Shown: positions 16,543 through 25,980 of the stretch, piece after piece | Layout: every line of letters begins with the position of its first letter | How positions within the stretch are numbered: the stretch's first letter is position 1 | DNA from: G963677445 sp963677445 | Lineage (GTDB): Bacteria > Bacteroidota > Ignavibacteria > Ignavibacteriales > Melioribacteraceae | Assembly (NCBI GenBank): GCA_963677445.2 | Contig: CAXXGF010000088.1 | Coordinates: 1 to 64,000 of the forward strand | Direction of reading: 5' to 3' | Length of the DNA: 64,000 bases | Position numbers and translations under genes: made by a program | Notes under the pieces: generated by a model | The model's input: only the letters and a program-made list of their open reading frames with translations | Databases searched by the model: none | Told to the model about the DNA's origin: nothing

Positions 16543-17651
16543 AATACCTGGTATATATTATTGCTTTAACTTTGTTTTTTTCGTTAACAGGATGTAAAAA
16601 TGAAAACTCAGAGAATGGGGGTTTAATAAAAGATGAAATGCGTTTTGAAGGGGAAAAACATCTTAAAAACATAAAACAGCTTACTTTCGGCGGCAACAAC
16701 GCCGAGGCATATTTCAGTTTTGATGACCGTCAGCTTGTATTTCAGAGTGACTGGGATAAGATAAATAACCAGGGCTGTGACCAGATTTTTGTGATGAATA
16801 GTGATGGATCACCGCTGGCAGATTCTGAACAATATCGGCTGATATCCACCGGAAAAGGGCGCACAACCTGCAGCTATTTTTTACCTGACGGCAGAATAAT
16901 ATACGCTTCAACCCATGAAGCGTCGGAAAACTGTCCTGAACCGGTGATGTTTATTGACGGTAAATATGTTTGGCCCATATATGATACTTATGATATATAT
17001 ATAACCGGCAAAGGTTCTGAGGAAAGCACACTCCTGATAGGAGGGGAAGGTTATGACGCGGAGCCGACTGTTTCCCCGGATGGAAAATATATAATATTTA
17101 CCTCCACCCGCTCGGGTGATCTGGAATTATGGCGGTATGAAATATCGGGCGGGGAACTGCTTCAGCTTACTGATACACCGGGATATGACGGGGGAGCATT
17201 TTTCTCGCGTGACTCAAAAAAGATAGTCTGGCGCGCAAGCCGTCCCGAGGGAAAAGCGCGGGATGAATACTTCAAATTGCTTGACGAAGGTCTTGTTGAG
17301 CCGGGTGATCTGAATATATTCATTGCGGATATTGACGGCTCTGATGTGGAACAGGTAACAGAATTGCCGGGCGCTAACTGGGCTCCGTTTTTTCATCCTT
17401 CAGGGAAGAAACTTCTCTTTTGCTCGAATCATCACAGCCTTGAGCAGGGAGGAAGACTATTTGACATTTTTATGATCAACACCGACGGAACAGGTCTGGA
17501 ACAGATTACTTTCTCAGGGACCTTTGACGCATTCCCGATGTTTTCTTTTGATGGTAAAAAACTTGTGTTTGCTTCCAACAGAAGAGCGGACAGAAAAGAT
17601 TCGCGTGAAACCAATATTTTTATTGCCGACTGGATTGAAAATCCTGAATAA
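16539..17651 (+). CDS. TolB-like beta-propeller lipoprotein
   Basis: Begins with a lipoprotein signal (MKYLVYIIALTLFFSLTGC, lipobox Cys19). The rest is a propeller of PD40/TolB-type blades: FSFDDRQLVFQSD, VSPDGKYIIFTSTRSGDLELWRY, FSRDSKKIVWRAS, FHPSGKKLLFCSN and FSFDGKKLVFASNRR. These are the repeated D-G/S-K-x-[IL]-[VI]-F-x-S motifs. At 370 residues it lacks a peptidase domain, so it is a pure propeller, likely anchored in the outer membrane and used for protein-protein contacts. It overlaps lgt by four bases and is the direct co-transcript of the enzyme that would lipidate it. It is not the canonical tolB, since no Tol-Pal genes are near. Confidence 0.8.
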   Translation: MKYLVYIIALTLFFSLTGCKNENSENGGLIKDEMRFEGEKHLKNIKQLTFGGNNAEAYFSFDDRQLVFQSDWDKINNQGCDQIFVMNSDGSPLADSEQYRLISTGKGRTTCSYFLPDGRIIYASTHEASENCPEPVMFIDGKYVWPIYDTYDIYITGKGSEESTLLIGGEGYDAEPTVSPDGKYIIFTSTRSGDLELWRYEISGGELLQLTDTPGYDGGAFFSRDSKKIVWRASRPEGKARDEYFKLLDEGLVEPGDLNIFIADIDGSDVEQVTELPGANWAPFFHPSGKKLLFCSNHHSLEQGGRLFDIFMINTDGTGLEQITFSGTFDAFPMFSFDGKKLVFASNRRADRKDSRETNIFIADWIENPE

Positions 17652-17685
17652 ACAAATATAATATTTTGATTAGCCGAGATATGTT

Positions 17686-18114
17686 ATGACTGAGAATGAG
17701 TTTATTTCTATATGGACTGAAAAGATCAGAAATGAAAGATTAAAAGATTTCCCCGCTGATTTTCTTAAGGAAGAGAAGGTGGCTAGGATTAAAATGCCCG
17801 GAAGAGCGATGATGATGGGAGCTGAACTTTTTGGCAGTGTTGAACTGGTGGATACAGATGGTGATGTACACTTTATGTGCGAATCGCCTGAAAAGGCAAA
17901 ATATATCCTTTACGCAAACCGCAATCATCCTTTACATACTGATATCCCGGATGATGAAGAGGAGATGACAGCTGTATTAAAGAGATATGAGAATTTTCTT
18001 GATTCATTGCTTAATGATGTGAAAAATGAATTTTTAAAATCCTTCAAAGCAGCCGGCAAATTTGCCCAGGTATCAAACTCCATTTTCCGTAATCTTAAAC
18101 TTTCCCGTCTTTAA
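17686..18114 (+). CDS. Conserved hypothetical protein, 142 aa
   Basis: Not recognised. Soluble, acidic, no signal peptide. It has an N-terminal helix with ISIWTEKIRNERLKDFP, a strand-rich middle (KMPGRAMMMGAELFGSVELVD) and a helical end with KFAQVSNSIFRNLKLSRL. It lies in the lgt train, 34 bases after the TolB-like gene and 9 bases before the rRNA methylase, so co-expression with the latter is likely. Confidence 0.6.
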   Translation: MTENEFISIWTEKIRNERLKDFPADFLKEEKVARIKMPGRAMMMGAELFGSVELVDTDGDVHFMCESPEKAKYILYANRNHPLHTDIPDDEEEMTAVLKRYENFLDSLLNDVKNEFLKSFKAAGKFAQVSNSIFRNLKLSRL

Positions 18115-18123
18115 GGAGGTATT

Positions 18124-19566
18124 GTGGCTGTTTTCGGTGAAAAAATTTCCCGCTATTTTGAGGGATTATTCGGCATTGAATTTCTTAAACGATATGAAGA
18201 ATATATAGATTCTCCTCCTGAAACTTATATAAGGAATGGAACCAGGGATGAAGAAGCGCTGCTTAATGAGCTGGCTCTTTATGATATCGGCGTAGAAAAA
18301 ATTCCTGATGTGACCGGCGCTTTCCGGGTTACGAGGGGGCATGAGCTTATCGGAAGGACATACAGTTTTATTCTCGGCCATTATTATATCCAGAGCCTCT
18401 CTTCTATGATACCTCCGATAGTACTTGATCCGCAGCCGGATGAAAAAATTCTGGATATGTGCGCCGCTCCCGGTTCCAAAACAACACAAACAGCGCTAAT
18501 GATGGAAAACCGGGGAACATTATATGCCAATGAACCGGTGATATCGAGGACAAAATCACTTGTTCATAATCTGGAAAAGATGACGGTCGTGAATACCGGC
18601 GCGCTTAATTTCAGGGGAGAGCTTCTCAGTAAAATATTCAACCCCGAATTTGACAAAATTCTTGTTGACGCTCCCTGCAGCGCCCTGGGAATTTTGAATA
18701 AAAAGGATGAGGTGGATAACTGGTGGAATATCAGCAACGCCGAAAAACTATCGGCCACACAATATAAGCTGCTGGTTTCAGCTGTTAAAATGTTAAAAGA
18801 GGGGGGAGAGATAATTTATTCCACCTGTACGATGACAATTGAGGAAAATGAACTCGTTCTTGACCGGCTTATGAAAAAGTTCCCGGTGGAAATAGTGGAA
18901 TGTTACCTGCCTGTAAAATCGATTCCCGGATTTACATCATTCGGGAAGGAAAAACTTGACAGTTCTCTTTCCCTTACTCACAGAATTATTCCCTGGGAGT
19001 TAAATTCAGAAGGTTTTTTTGTGGCGAAATTAAGAAAAACAGGACCTACGGAATCCCCTGAGAAACTTATAAGAAAGAAGAGGGGGCTGAAGCTTATCTC
19101 ACATAAGGACCGGGAAATAAAAGAAAGCCTGAATATTGTCAGCGATCGTTTTGGCATTCCCCGCGATATCTTTTCCAGGTTCAGATATATGAAAAAGTCG
19201 AATGATCTCTTTTTTATTAACTCCGACTGGGAAGCGCCCGATCCCGATATTTTTATGAGAATAGGGACCAAACTTGGAATTATCGATAAAAACAATTATC
19301 TGCATTTCCATACCCAGGGAACAAGGATCATTGGTGATTACGCGAAAAATGAGATTTATGACATTGTTGATGTTGATGAGCTTAAGACATATCTTTCGGG
19401 AGGCATTATAAGGAAAAAAACTGATCTTCCGGGGAAAAAATTTATCAGGCTCAATGGTGAAATTATAGGCGCCGGCACAGCTTCGGATGAAGGGATTAAG
19501 AGCCAGTTTCCCCGCTCTTTAAGAACCCAGGAAATAGTTTACCCGGAAAAGATTAATGGAGAATAA
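18124..19566 (+). CDS. RsmF/NOL1-type 16S rRNA (cytosine-C5) methyltransferase
   Basis: The start is GTG, fixed by a strong AAGGAGGT six bases upstream. A Rossmann methyltransferase core of the NOL1/NOP2/Sun family spans about residues 90-310. It has SAM loop DMCAAPGSKTTQTA, motif IV DAPCSALG and catalytic motif VI YSTCTMTIEENE, containing the two family cysteines (PC and TC). The C-terminal ~170 residues resemble the RNA-binding extension of RsmF/YebU-type enzymes. The product should methylate C5 of a cytosine in ribosomal RNA; RsmF modifies C1407 in E. coli, but the target here is not proved. The length of 480 matches RsmF. It sits two bases before the thioredoxin-like gene. Confidence 0.85.
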   Translation: MAVFGEKISRYFEGLFGIEFLKRYEEYIDSPPETYIRNGTRDEEALLNELALYDIGVEKIPDVTGAFRVTRGHELIGRTYSFILGHYYIQSLSSMIPPIVLDPQPDEKILDMCAAPGSKTTQTALMMENRGTLYANEPVISRTKSLVHNLEKMTVVNTGALNFRGELLSKIFNPEFDKILVDAPCSALGILNKKDEVDNWWNISNAEKLSATQYKLLVSAVKMLKEGGEIIYSTCTMTIEENELVLDRLMKKFPVEIVECYLPVKSIPGFTSFGKEKLDSSLSLTHRIIPWELNSEGFFVAKLRKTGPTESPEKLIRKKRGLKLISHKDREIKESLNIVSDRFGIPRDIFSRFRYMKKSNDLFFINSDWEAPDPDIFMRIGTKLGIIDKNNYLHFHTQGTRIIGDYAKNEIYDIVDVDELKTYLSGGIIRKKTDLPGKKFIRLNGEIIGAGTASDEGIKSQFPRSLRTQEIVYPEKINGE

Positions 19567-19568
19567 AG

Positions 19569-19892
19569 ATGGATTATGAAAAATTTCGAAAAACGGCGGA
19601 AGAATCTGACGCTGTCTGTTTTTATTTCAGCCATGAGGAATGTAATGTTTGCAAGGTCCTGAAACCAAAACTTCGTTCAATGCTGGAATCTGATTTTCCC
19701 GGAATCAACTTTTATTATGTTGATACAATGAAATACAGAGAAACGGCCGGGCAGCTGAATATATTCGCGGTTCCGACTATGCTTATCTGGTTCGGAGGAA
19801 GAGAGTGGTTCCGTCAGAGCAGGAATCTGAATCTTGATGTTCTGGCTGAAGAATTGAAACGTCCTTATGAATTGATATTCGGAGAAAAATAA
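19569..19892 (+). CDS. Thioredoxin-like protein
   Basis: 107 residues, the size of a stand-alone thioredoxin. It has a CxxC redox pair in ECNVCK (about residues 25-28, an atypical dipeptide compared with CGPC) and the cis-proline loop AVPTMLIW. No signal peptide, so it is cytosolic. The usual WC-G-PC tryptophan is absent, which suggests a specialised thiol oxidoreductase or a thioredoxin-fold holdase rather than the main thioredoxin. It is tightly coupled to the rRNA methylase gene (2-base gap, GGAG inside the preceding gene's end). Confidence 0.8.
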   Translation: MDYEKFRKTAEESDAVCFYFSHEECNVCKVLKPKLRSMLESDFPGINFYYVDTMKYRETAGQLNIFAVPTMLIWFGGREWFRQSRNLNLDVLAEELKRPYELIFGEK

Positions 19893-19959
19893 TCCACGGA
19901 ATCCGGCTCTGAAATTAAACTTTTTATCCCGTTAAATGTTAGAAATATAAAAAGGTTTT

Positions 19960-20817
19960 ATGAACGCAGGAAAATATGAAATCCATTTATTGGACGCGGG
20001 AACGTTTTCCCTGGATGGCGGGGCAATGTTCGGAATCATTCCACGCCCGTTATGGGAAAAAAAGATAACCCCCGACGAAAAGAACAGAATAAAACTCGGG
20101 GCAAACTCACTTCTATTAAAAAGTGATTCCAGGGTTATTTTATTTGACACAGGGATTGGCAGCGGCTGGGACAGTAAATTTTCAAAGATTTACAGCCTCG
20201 CTTCAGGAACAGAATTGTTATTCAGTTTATTGGCAAAACATGATGTTCAGCCGGAGGATGTGACTGATGTTATCCTTACGCATCTCCATTTTGACCATAC
20301 CGGGGGATCGGTAATTGAGGAAAACGGACGTTATATTCCAGCTTTCCCCAACGCGCGGTATCATATTCAGAGAAAACAATTTGAGTGGGGAATGTCTGCA
20401 TCCGAAAAGGATGGAGGAAGTTATATCAAAGAACGGTTCCAACCCCTCGCCGATGAGGGTGTAATAACATTTCAGGAGGGAAATACAAAGTTTGATGATG
20501 AAATCGAACTGGTTATTTTTCACGGCCATACACATTATCAGCAGCTTCCTATTATCTCCGATGGCAATAAAACTATATTTTTCACCGGTGATCTCATACC
20601 CACTTACGCTCATCTGCATATACCATATATTATGGCTTATGATCTTCAGCCTCTCGAAACAATAAGGGAGAAGAGTGTTTTTCTTCAGCGCGCGTTTGAA
20701 GATGAATGGATTTTGATTTTCGGGCATGGTGATGAATATAAGATCGGAACGGTCAATCATGGAAAAAAAGGATTTTCACTCAAGCGGGCTATCGGGAGTA
20801 CAAATGATATCAGATGA
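19960..20817 (+). CDS. Metallo-beta-lactamase-fold hydrolase
   Basis: 285 residues, cytosolic. Metal ligands are visible in order: HLHFDH (HxHxDH, about 108-113), the His pair in FHGHTHYQQ, GDLIPTYAH with its Asp, and HGDE near the end. The arrangement matches the hydrolase branch of the superfamily (lactonases, quinolinases, esterases) rather than RNases or glyoxalase II. The substrate cannot be inferred. The 3' end overlaps the Rieske reading frame, and thioredoxin-like and QueG genes sit in the same train, hinting at a redox or detoxification context. Confidence 0.8.
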   Translation: MNAGKYEIHLLDAGTFSLDGGAMFGIIPRPLWEKKITPDEKNRIKLGANSLLLKSDSRVILFDTGIGSGWDSKFSKIYSLASGTELLFSLLAKHDVQPEDVTDVILTHLHFDHTGGSVIEENGRYIPAFPNARYHIQRKQFEWGMSASEKDGGSYIKERFQPLADEGVITFQEGNTKFDDEIELVIFHGHTHYQQLPIISDGNKTIFFTGDLIPTYAHLHIPYIMAYDLQPLETIREKSVFLQRAFEDEWILIFGHGDEYKIGTVNHGKKGFSLKRAIGSTNDIR

Positions 20818-21139
20818 TGGATTTGTGAAAGTATGCGGCATTGATGACCTTGATGAAAGAATCGGTAAAAGGGTATTTGTGAATGATGTCGATATCGCGC
20901 TGTTTCTTGTGGATGGAAAAATTTACGCTCTCAAGAATATCTGTCCTCATCAGCATGTGGCAAAAATCTATGAGGGATTTATTACCGGCAACAGGGTGGC
21001 ATGTCCTATTCACGGTTGGGAATTTGACCTGGAGACCGGAAAACTCGGCGGTGAAAGAAGAGGCCTGGATATATACGAGGTAAAAGTTATAAACGAGTAT
21101 GTTTATGTGAAAGCTGAAGAAAAGGAACTGAACTGGTGA
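20804..21139 (+). CDS. Rieske [2Fe-2S] ferredoxin-like protein
   Basis: I choose ATG 20804 (MISDDGFVKV), which follows GGGAG and overlaps the preceding gene by 14 bases. The longer frame from 20726 adds an out-of-family extension. The cluster ligands are in CPHQH (CxH) and CPIHGWEF (CxxH), separated by about 18 residues as in NirD and dioxygenase ferredoxins. Length 111 residues, soluble. It would carry electrons to a partner oxygenase or reductase, and none is adjacent except QueG, which has its own clusters. Its 3' end overlaps the queG start by four bases. Confidence 0.87.
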   Translation: MISDDGFVKVCGIDDLDERIGKRVFVNDVDIALFLVDGKIYALKNICPHQHVAKIYEGFITGNRVACPIHGWEFDLETGKLGGERRGLDIYEVKVINEYVYVKAEEKELNW

Positions 21140-22068
21140 TTTCGGAGGAGGAGATATTAACCATTTCAGGGGAGCTTGGATTTGATCTTACCGGGTTCGC
21201 GAAGGCTGAACTTCTTGAGGAGGAAAGAATAAAACTTGAAGAGTGGCTGGAACGGGGGTATCAGGCCGGTATGGATTATATGGAGAAAAATCTGGATAAA
21301 AAGGAGGATGTAACTAAAATACTCCCTTCGGCGAGCTCGGTTATCTCACTTGGACTGAACTATTATCACAAAGAAGATTATGAAAACCTGCCGGGGCGCG
21401 GGAAGGTGTCGAGGTATGCCTGGGGCACAGATTATCATTATTCTATCTGGAATAAAACTGAAATTTTTATTGAAAGAATCAAGTCGCTGGACCCCGGATT
21501 TGAGGCGGTCGCTTATGTTGATACCGGTCCGGTAATGGATAAAGTCTGGGCGGCGAGAGCGGGCCTGGGATGGATAGGAAAAAATACCAACATTATTAAC
21601 CGGGGCAAAGGGAGCTGGTTTTTTATCGCTAATATTATATGCAACAGGGAATTTACACCTTCCGCCGGAGTTCCCGATTATTGCGGGAGCTGCAGCGCCT
21701 GCGTTGACGCCTGCCCGACCGGAGCGCTGGATAAATATATCCTCGATTCATCAAAGTGTATTTCATACCTTACGATTGAGAATAAAGGTGAAATAGGGGA
21801 GGAGTTCAGGGGTAAGTTCAAAAACTGGCTCTTCGGATGTGATATCTGCCAGGATGTCTGTCCCTGGAATGTAAAGTTTTCTGAACAAACCAATGAACCG
21901 GGGTTTTTGCTGAATCTTACCAAAGAAATTAAATTTGATGAAATAAAGAAAATGAGCAATTCTTTATTCAAAAAACGTTTTGCCGCGAGTCCCGTTGCCA
22001 GGGCGAGGCTGAAGGGATTAAAAAGGAACGCCCTGTTTTTGGAAAATGAACAGGATTGTGATAAGTAG
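21136..22068 (+). CDS. queG: Epoxyqueuosine reductase QueG
   Basis: The start is GTG, overlapping the Rieske stop. Reduces epoxyqueuosine to queuosine in tRNA wobble position 34 using cobalamin and two [4Fe-4S] clusters. Family marks: the N-terminal domain with the AYVDTGPVMDKVWAARAGLGWIGKNT region, first cluster CGSCSACVDACPTGAL, second set CDICQDVCPWN. Length 310 is normal for the short QueG form lacking C-terminal HEAT repeats. It is the last gene of the plus-strand train. Confidence 0.92.
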   Translation: MISEEEILTISGELGFDLTGFAKAELLEEERIKLEEWLERGYQAGMDYMEKNLDKKEDVTKILPSASSVISLGLNYYHKEDYENLPGRGKVSRYAWGTDYHYSIWNKTEIFIERIKSLDPGFEAVAYVDTGPVMDKVWAARAGLGWIGKNTNIINRGKGSWFFIANIICNREFTPSAGVPDYCGSCSACVDACPTGALDKYILDSSKCISYLTIENKGEIGEEFRGKFKNWLFGCDICQDVCPWNVKFSEQTNEPGFLLNLTKEIKFDEIKKMSNSLFKKRFAASPVARARLKGLKRNALFLENEQDCDK

Positions 22069-22406
22069 CGATAAGGTATTGTAAACAGAATCGGCAGTTA
22101 AAATCCTGCCAGGTAAACAAACACGCTACGGTGTATAAATACCTTCAATAATTTTGCTCCTAAACCGTAGGACATGCTTTCCGGTTTATCCTTCTGTGGC
22201 CTGTCCCTCCCCTAAGTGCTTTTCAAATTCATTATAACATCTATAAAAGTTATGATATTTCTTAACCGGTATCAAGAATTATTTTCAATTAAATATGAAA
22301 GTTAAAAATTGGTACAACTTTATAGAACCGGATTTGAGGAAGAAATATATTAGACAATAATTTCTAGTGTTGCAGGCTTTTCAAATCATCCCGATACACC
22401 CGGCAG
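22069..22406. other. Convergent intergenic region
   Basis: No gene. It contains GTAGGACATGCTTTCCGG (22168-22185), which is related in inverse orientation to the hairpin at 22407-22428. Confidence 0.4.
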
Positions 22407-22428
22407 GGACATGCTGGAAAGCATGTCC
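22407..22428 (-). terminator. Hairpin downstream of the beta-helix gene
   Basis: Perfect 9-bp stem GGACATGCT/AGCATGTCC with a GGAA loop, 20 bases past the stop of the minus-strand gene, no U-tract. Also matches part of a local repeat, so it may be a dispersed palindrome. Confidence 0.4.
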
Positions 22429-22448
22429 TACAGGTCACTTTAGTAAAA

Positions 22449-23858
22449 TCATTTTTTCATGGCGCTGTAAACGAGGTGATTTTTTTCGTTGAGGATATCT
22501 ATTCTGTAAATGTATATTCCACTGGAAAGGTTATAATCATTTGCGTTGAATTTTACGCTGTGAATTCCTTTTTCTTTCCGGCTGTCTTCAAGTTCGGTTA
22601 TTTTTGAGCCTTTGATATCATATACCACTACCTGGGCGTTGCCCGGTTCTTTCATCGAATATTCTATTGTGGTTTCCGGATTGAAGGGATTGGGGTAATT
22701 CTGGGCGAGGTGGTATTGATAAACAATGTTAACCCCTGCCAGTTCTGTCGCGAACTGAATGCCCATGTATGAACGGCTTTCATATCCTTCTTTATCAACG
22801 GCGGTTACTGTATAATAATAGTTTCTGGCGTCTCTTCGAGGGAATCCAACAAAGAGTGTATCCTTAACCGGTATTTTCCTTATTATCCGGGTGGTCTCAA
22901 GGTCTGCCGAAACCATTTCATAAATGTTGTAATGTGAAATGTCTGCTTCGGTGTTCTTTTTCCACTCGAGGAATATTTCACCAGTGTTTTCATTGAAGCT
23001 GTTGTTTATTATTACCGGAGGTTTGGGCGGCAGGTTTCGGTAGCTGTAAACCTCTCCGAGGGGGCCACCATACATACCTATATCGCTTCTTGTGCCATCT
23101 TTGTCCAGAATCTCGGGATTGCCAGCGTCTATCATAGGGGAGTATTTCTGAAGATGGAAGTTACGCAACTCAGGGTTGACCACCATGGGATCAAGAGTAA
23201 TGTTGGTGGAATCAACTCCGTAATCGCCAAAAAAAGGAGTATGGGCGCCCCATACGTTGTTGTATTGAATCTGTGTATCGGGGTGGTAGTTTTTAATTCC
23301 GTAACCTGTATTAAGGAGGAGGTTGTTCATTACTTTTGTATTATATGTACTTGCTGTTATAGCTCCCCAGTCATCAAATTCTCCGTAAAAGGTGTTGTTC
23401 ATTATGGTATAGTAACCCCCGGGCAATAATAAACCATTTGTTTCATTAAAGGCTCCACCCTCGCTGATAAAAAGGTTATTCCTGATATCAAGAGGATTGC
23501 TTCCCCCGTTATGATCCAGCCCATAAAGCATGTATCCGGATGAAAGCACAAATATATTATTATAGAGTTTGAATTGTGAGTCTGTGAAAGCAAAAATAAG
23601 GTAATTGTAACAATTCGTGGAAACCACGAGGTTATTTTCTATCACTGAATAAAAATCATACCAAAATGCCTGTTCCCAACGTAAAGTTTTATTAAAATTC
23701 TCGGATGAAAATATATTATCCTTTAAAATCGTCATTGTAGATGAATTCCATATTCCATATTGACAGTATTTAATATAATTATCCCTGACAATACATGTGT
23801 CAATATTATATGAATTAGAAATACCTGTGCCTTTCTGTGTATCTTCCAGAGGATACAA
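22449..23858 (-). CDS. Beta-helix/T9SS secreted protein, C-terminal fragment
   Basis: Second part of a frameshifted gene. It has about 230 residues of right-handed parallel beta-helix repeats with many N-N-x-[FIL] turns (NNIFVLSSGY, NNLFISEGG, NNTFYGEFDD, NNLLLNTG). A fibronectin-III-like module follows (PPKPPVIINNSFNENTGEIFLEWKK), and the end is a Type IX sorting domain (QNYPNPFNPETTIEYS ... GIYIYRIDIL). Exported through the Sec and T9SS pathways and probably bound to the cell surface. The in-frame start (TTG at 23858) is an artefact: the true N-terminus is on the fragment at 23815-24192, and a one-base shift near 23845-23858 separates them. Confidence 0.8.
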   Translation of the reverse strand: MYPLEDTQKGTGISNSYNIDTCIVRDNYIKYCQYGIWNSSTMTILKDNIFSSENFNKTLRWEQAFWYDFYSVIENNLVVSTNCYNYLIFAFTDSQFKLYNNIFVLSSGYMLYGLDHNGGSNPLDIRNNLFISEGGAFNETNGLLLPGGYYTIMNNTFYGEFDDWGAITASTYNTKVMNNLLLNTGYGIKNYHPDTQIQYNNVWGAHTPFFGDYGVDSTNITLDPMVVNPELRNFHLQKYSPMIDAGNPEILDKDGTRSDIGMYGGPLGEVYSYRNLPPKPPVIINNSFNENTGEIFLEWKKNTEADISHYNIYEMVSADLETTRIIRKIPVKDTLFVGFPRRDARNYYYTVTAVDKEGYESRSYMGIQFATELAGVNIVYQYHLAQNYPNPFNPETTIEYSMKEPGNAQVVVYDIKGSKITELEDSRKEKGIHSVKFNANDYNLSSGIYIYRIDILNEKNHLVYSAMKK

Positions 23859-24192
23859 TCAATGTAAATCCAATAATCATATTATGTTTATTCATGGTTA
23901 CAAGATGATGAGAGGTGGCAACAGCAATATTGCTGTAATCAATAACCGATTTTTCCATGCCGCTGCCAATGAGGGCTACACTATCCGGGATTACTATCTT
24001 TTCCTCAAATATTCCCTCACCCACAAATACCGTGTCCCCGGGTGAGCAAATATCGAGCGCATTCTGGATTGTATCTGCGGCGGTTTCCCAGGAGGTATAG
24101 GGGGGCGTTGGATTGCCGGTTTTGCTTACATAGTGGATTTCGGCTTTGGTTATTGCTGAAATCATTAAAAATATTAGATAAAATTTTTTCAT
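23815..24192 (-). CDS. Beta-helix/T9SS secreted protein, N-terminal fragment
   Basis: Begins with a signal peptide (MKKFYLIFLMISAITKAEIH). It continues with the standard opening of secreted beta-helix proteins: YVSKTGN, TIQNALDICSPGDTVFVGEGIFEEKIVIP, then SVALIGSGMEKSVIDYS. The frame is lost after IIGFTLIVSSG, and the helix repeats resume in the frame of the gene at 22449. Together they would encode about 580 residues. Confidence 0.75.
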   Translation of the reverse strand: MKKFYLIFLMISAITKAEIHYVSKTGNPTPPYTSWETAADTIQNALDICSPGDTVFVGEGIFEEKIVIPDSVALIGSGMEKSVIDYSNIAVATSHHLVTMNKHNMIIGFTLIVSSGRYTERHRYF

Positions 24193-24334
24193 TTATTCAA
24201 TTTACTTAACATCCGTTAAGGTCCATGCAGATCAGGCAAAAACAGGCACGGCCATAGCTCATTAACTGGAAAGGCTGTCCTGCGGTTATTAAAGATAAGG
24301 TCTTGCGGCAATTAAATTTGTTCCATTCTTTTTA

Positions 24335-25357
24335 TTATTCCTTATTTAAATATGCAAGTTTATAACATCTGAGGCAGAGGCAGCCCTTGAGATTTTGGAT
24401 AACCGCGTCATCTCTCTGCGCAAATAATTTTCGGATGCCCCGCATCGATTCATTATTCCATTCCTCTTTCGCGTTATTTTGTATTATGTTGCCGAAAGAG
24501 AAGGAGCTCGCGAGTCCGCTTATGCAGCATACTTTTAGATTGCCCTGCCAGTCGACATTGGGTACATAATATAGCCAGTAACATCCTTTAACTTCGCTGA
24601 TATCGGCCACATTAAGGCGGGAAAGATCGTTATTGCCTGTTTTCACAAGCAGACGATCGACACCGAGTGAAAGTGATAAATCTTTAACCGGCTGAAGCTC
24701 TTCAGCGTTCTGATCTTTAAATAGAATAAACTGTGTTTCGATGAAAGGAGTTTTTTGTTTGCGTTTATTTTTGGCTTCCACAAGGTATTTTATATTCTCG
24801 ATAATTTTTTCAAATTTAGCCCCTACCCTTATTTTTTCATAAACTTCCTTTGTCGCGCCATCTAATGAAATTATCAGGTAATCAAGGCCGGAATCCACCA
24901 GTTCATCAATTTCCGGTTTCCCCAGGGATACAAAGTTGGTGCTCACGGATGTGATTATTTTACAGTCAGAGGCATACCTGACCATTTTGATAAAGTCTTT
25001 ATTTAATAAAGATTCACCGACTCCGTCGAGCCGGACAAGAATGAGTTTATCTTTCAGATCATCTATTACTTTTTTAAAGTCCTCAAATTTCAGATTTCCT
25101 TTTTCCTGGGTATTCATTCCCGTTCCCGTTTTGCAATTCGGGCATCTGAGGTTGCAATAATTTGTCGGCTCAATGTGCAGAATAAAGGGGCTTGACGAGA
25201 GTATGGTTTTTTTCTTTCTTCTTTCCAGTTCGGCCCTGAGGACATTAAATATTTTCTTTGGCCCTGGTCTTTTGGGGGAATTAAGAAAGGGGGGGAGGTA
25301 CCTTTTCAGTGTCTGGTCAAGTCCGTAGGCGGAATTGGTTAAATATAAATATTTCAT
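24335..25357 (-). CDS. Radical SAM/SPASM protein
   Basis: 340 residues. The [4Fe-4S]-SAM site is in EPTNYCNLRCPNCKTG (CxxxCxxC, about residues 66-73). A radical SAM barrel follows (VRLDGVGESLLN, STNFVSLGK, LIISLDGATKEVYEKIRVG), then a SPASM-type tail with CCISGL and GCLCLRCYK carrying extra cluster cysteines. Such proteins modify peptides, anchor biosynthetic steps or act in cell-envelope glycan clusters. No peptide substrate is seen here, and the nearby glycosyltransferases suggest an envelope role. Single gene on the minus strand. Confidence 0.85.
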   Translation of the reverse strand: MKYLYLTNSAYGLDQTLKRYLPPFLNSPKRPGPKKIFNVLRAELERRKKKTILSSSPFILHIEPTNYCNLRCPNCKTGTGMNTQEKGNLKFEDFKKVIDDLKDKLILVRLDGVGESLLNKDFIKMVRYASDCKIITSVSTNFVSLGKPEIDELVDSGLDYLIISLDGATKEVYEKIRVGAKFEKIIENIKYLVEAKNKRKQKTPFIETQFILFKDQNAEELQPVKDLSLSLGVDRLLVKTGNNDLSRLNVADISEVKGCYWLYYVPNVDWQGNLKVCCISGLASSFSFGNIIQNNAKEEWNNESMRGIRKLFAQRDDAVIQNLKGCLCLRCYKLAYLNKE

Positions 25358-25537
25358 TTAGTTACCCGGATTATATAAGATTTTATCGACATTTTATAAA
25401 ACAACCTGAAGAAAGAAAATTTATATTTCAGTAATAATTTTTCTGGTCAATACGGCCCTTAAAACATTACTCTGATGAAAATTAAGAAAAACAGATGTTA
25501 ATATCAAATGTTCTTTGGGAGGGGAAAAATTGAGTAT

Positions 25538-25578
25538 GATTATTCCGTAAGGAATTAAATTCTACGGAAAAAGGCAAG
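25538..25578 (+). repeat. Dispersed repeat R1, 5' part
   Basis: GATTATTCCGTAAGGAATTA then AATTCTACGGAAAAAGGCAAG. Confidence 0.65.
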
Positions 25579-25980
25579 AATGCAATTAATAATGAACAAT
25601 GAACAATTAATAAGGTCAAGACAGACGCAGATTTTTTGATTACGCAGATTTAGTTGATTGAGACGGAAGAAAAGCCACTAAATCACCGAAACACCAAATC
25701 CCACGAAAAAGTCAAAAAAACTTATTTTTAAATTTTTTTAACCTTAGTAGCATAGGAAACCACCCGACCAGACTAAACCTTATTAACCTTATTCAAACGG
25801 GCGATATGTTCTAAGGAATTATCTAATAATCGCATAAAAACTCAGAACAGGAATGGGGTGTTTAAAAAGATTGACTGGATAAATGTTAGCCATCGAAATC
25901 CAAATCGAAGTCGTCATCGAAATCGTTTTTTTTAATCAGAGAGGTGTTTTTACTCTTCACTTCTGACTCTGCCAGTTTAT

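Noticed and set aside
20726..20803. Upstream extension of the Rieske protein
   Set aside because: The extra 26 residues lie wholly inside the hydrolase gene and have no family counterpart; ATG 20804 has a suitable ribosome-binding site.
25670..25930. Period-8 CAC units and ATCGAAATCG stretch as a functional array
   Set aside because: Only three to four imperfect units; better explained as fragments of dispersed repeats.
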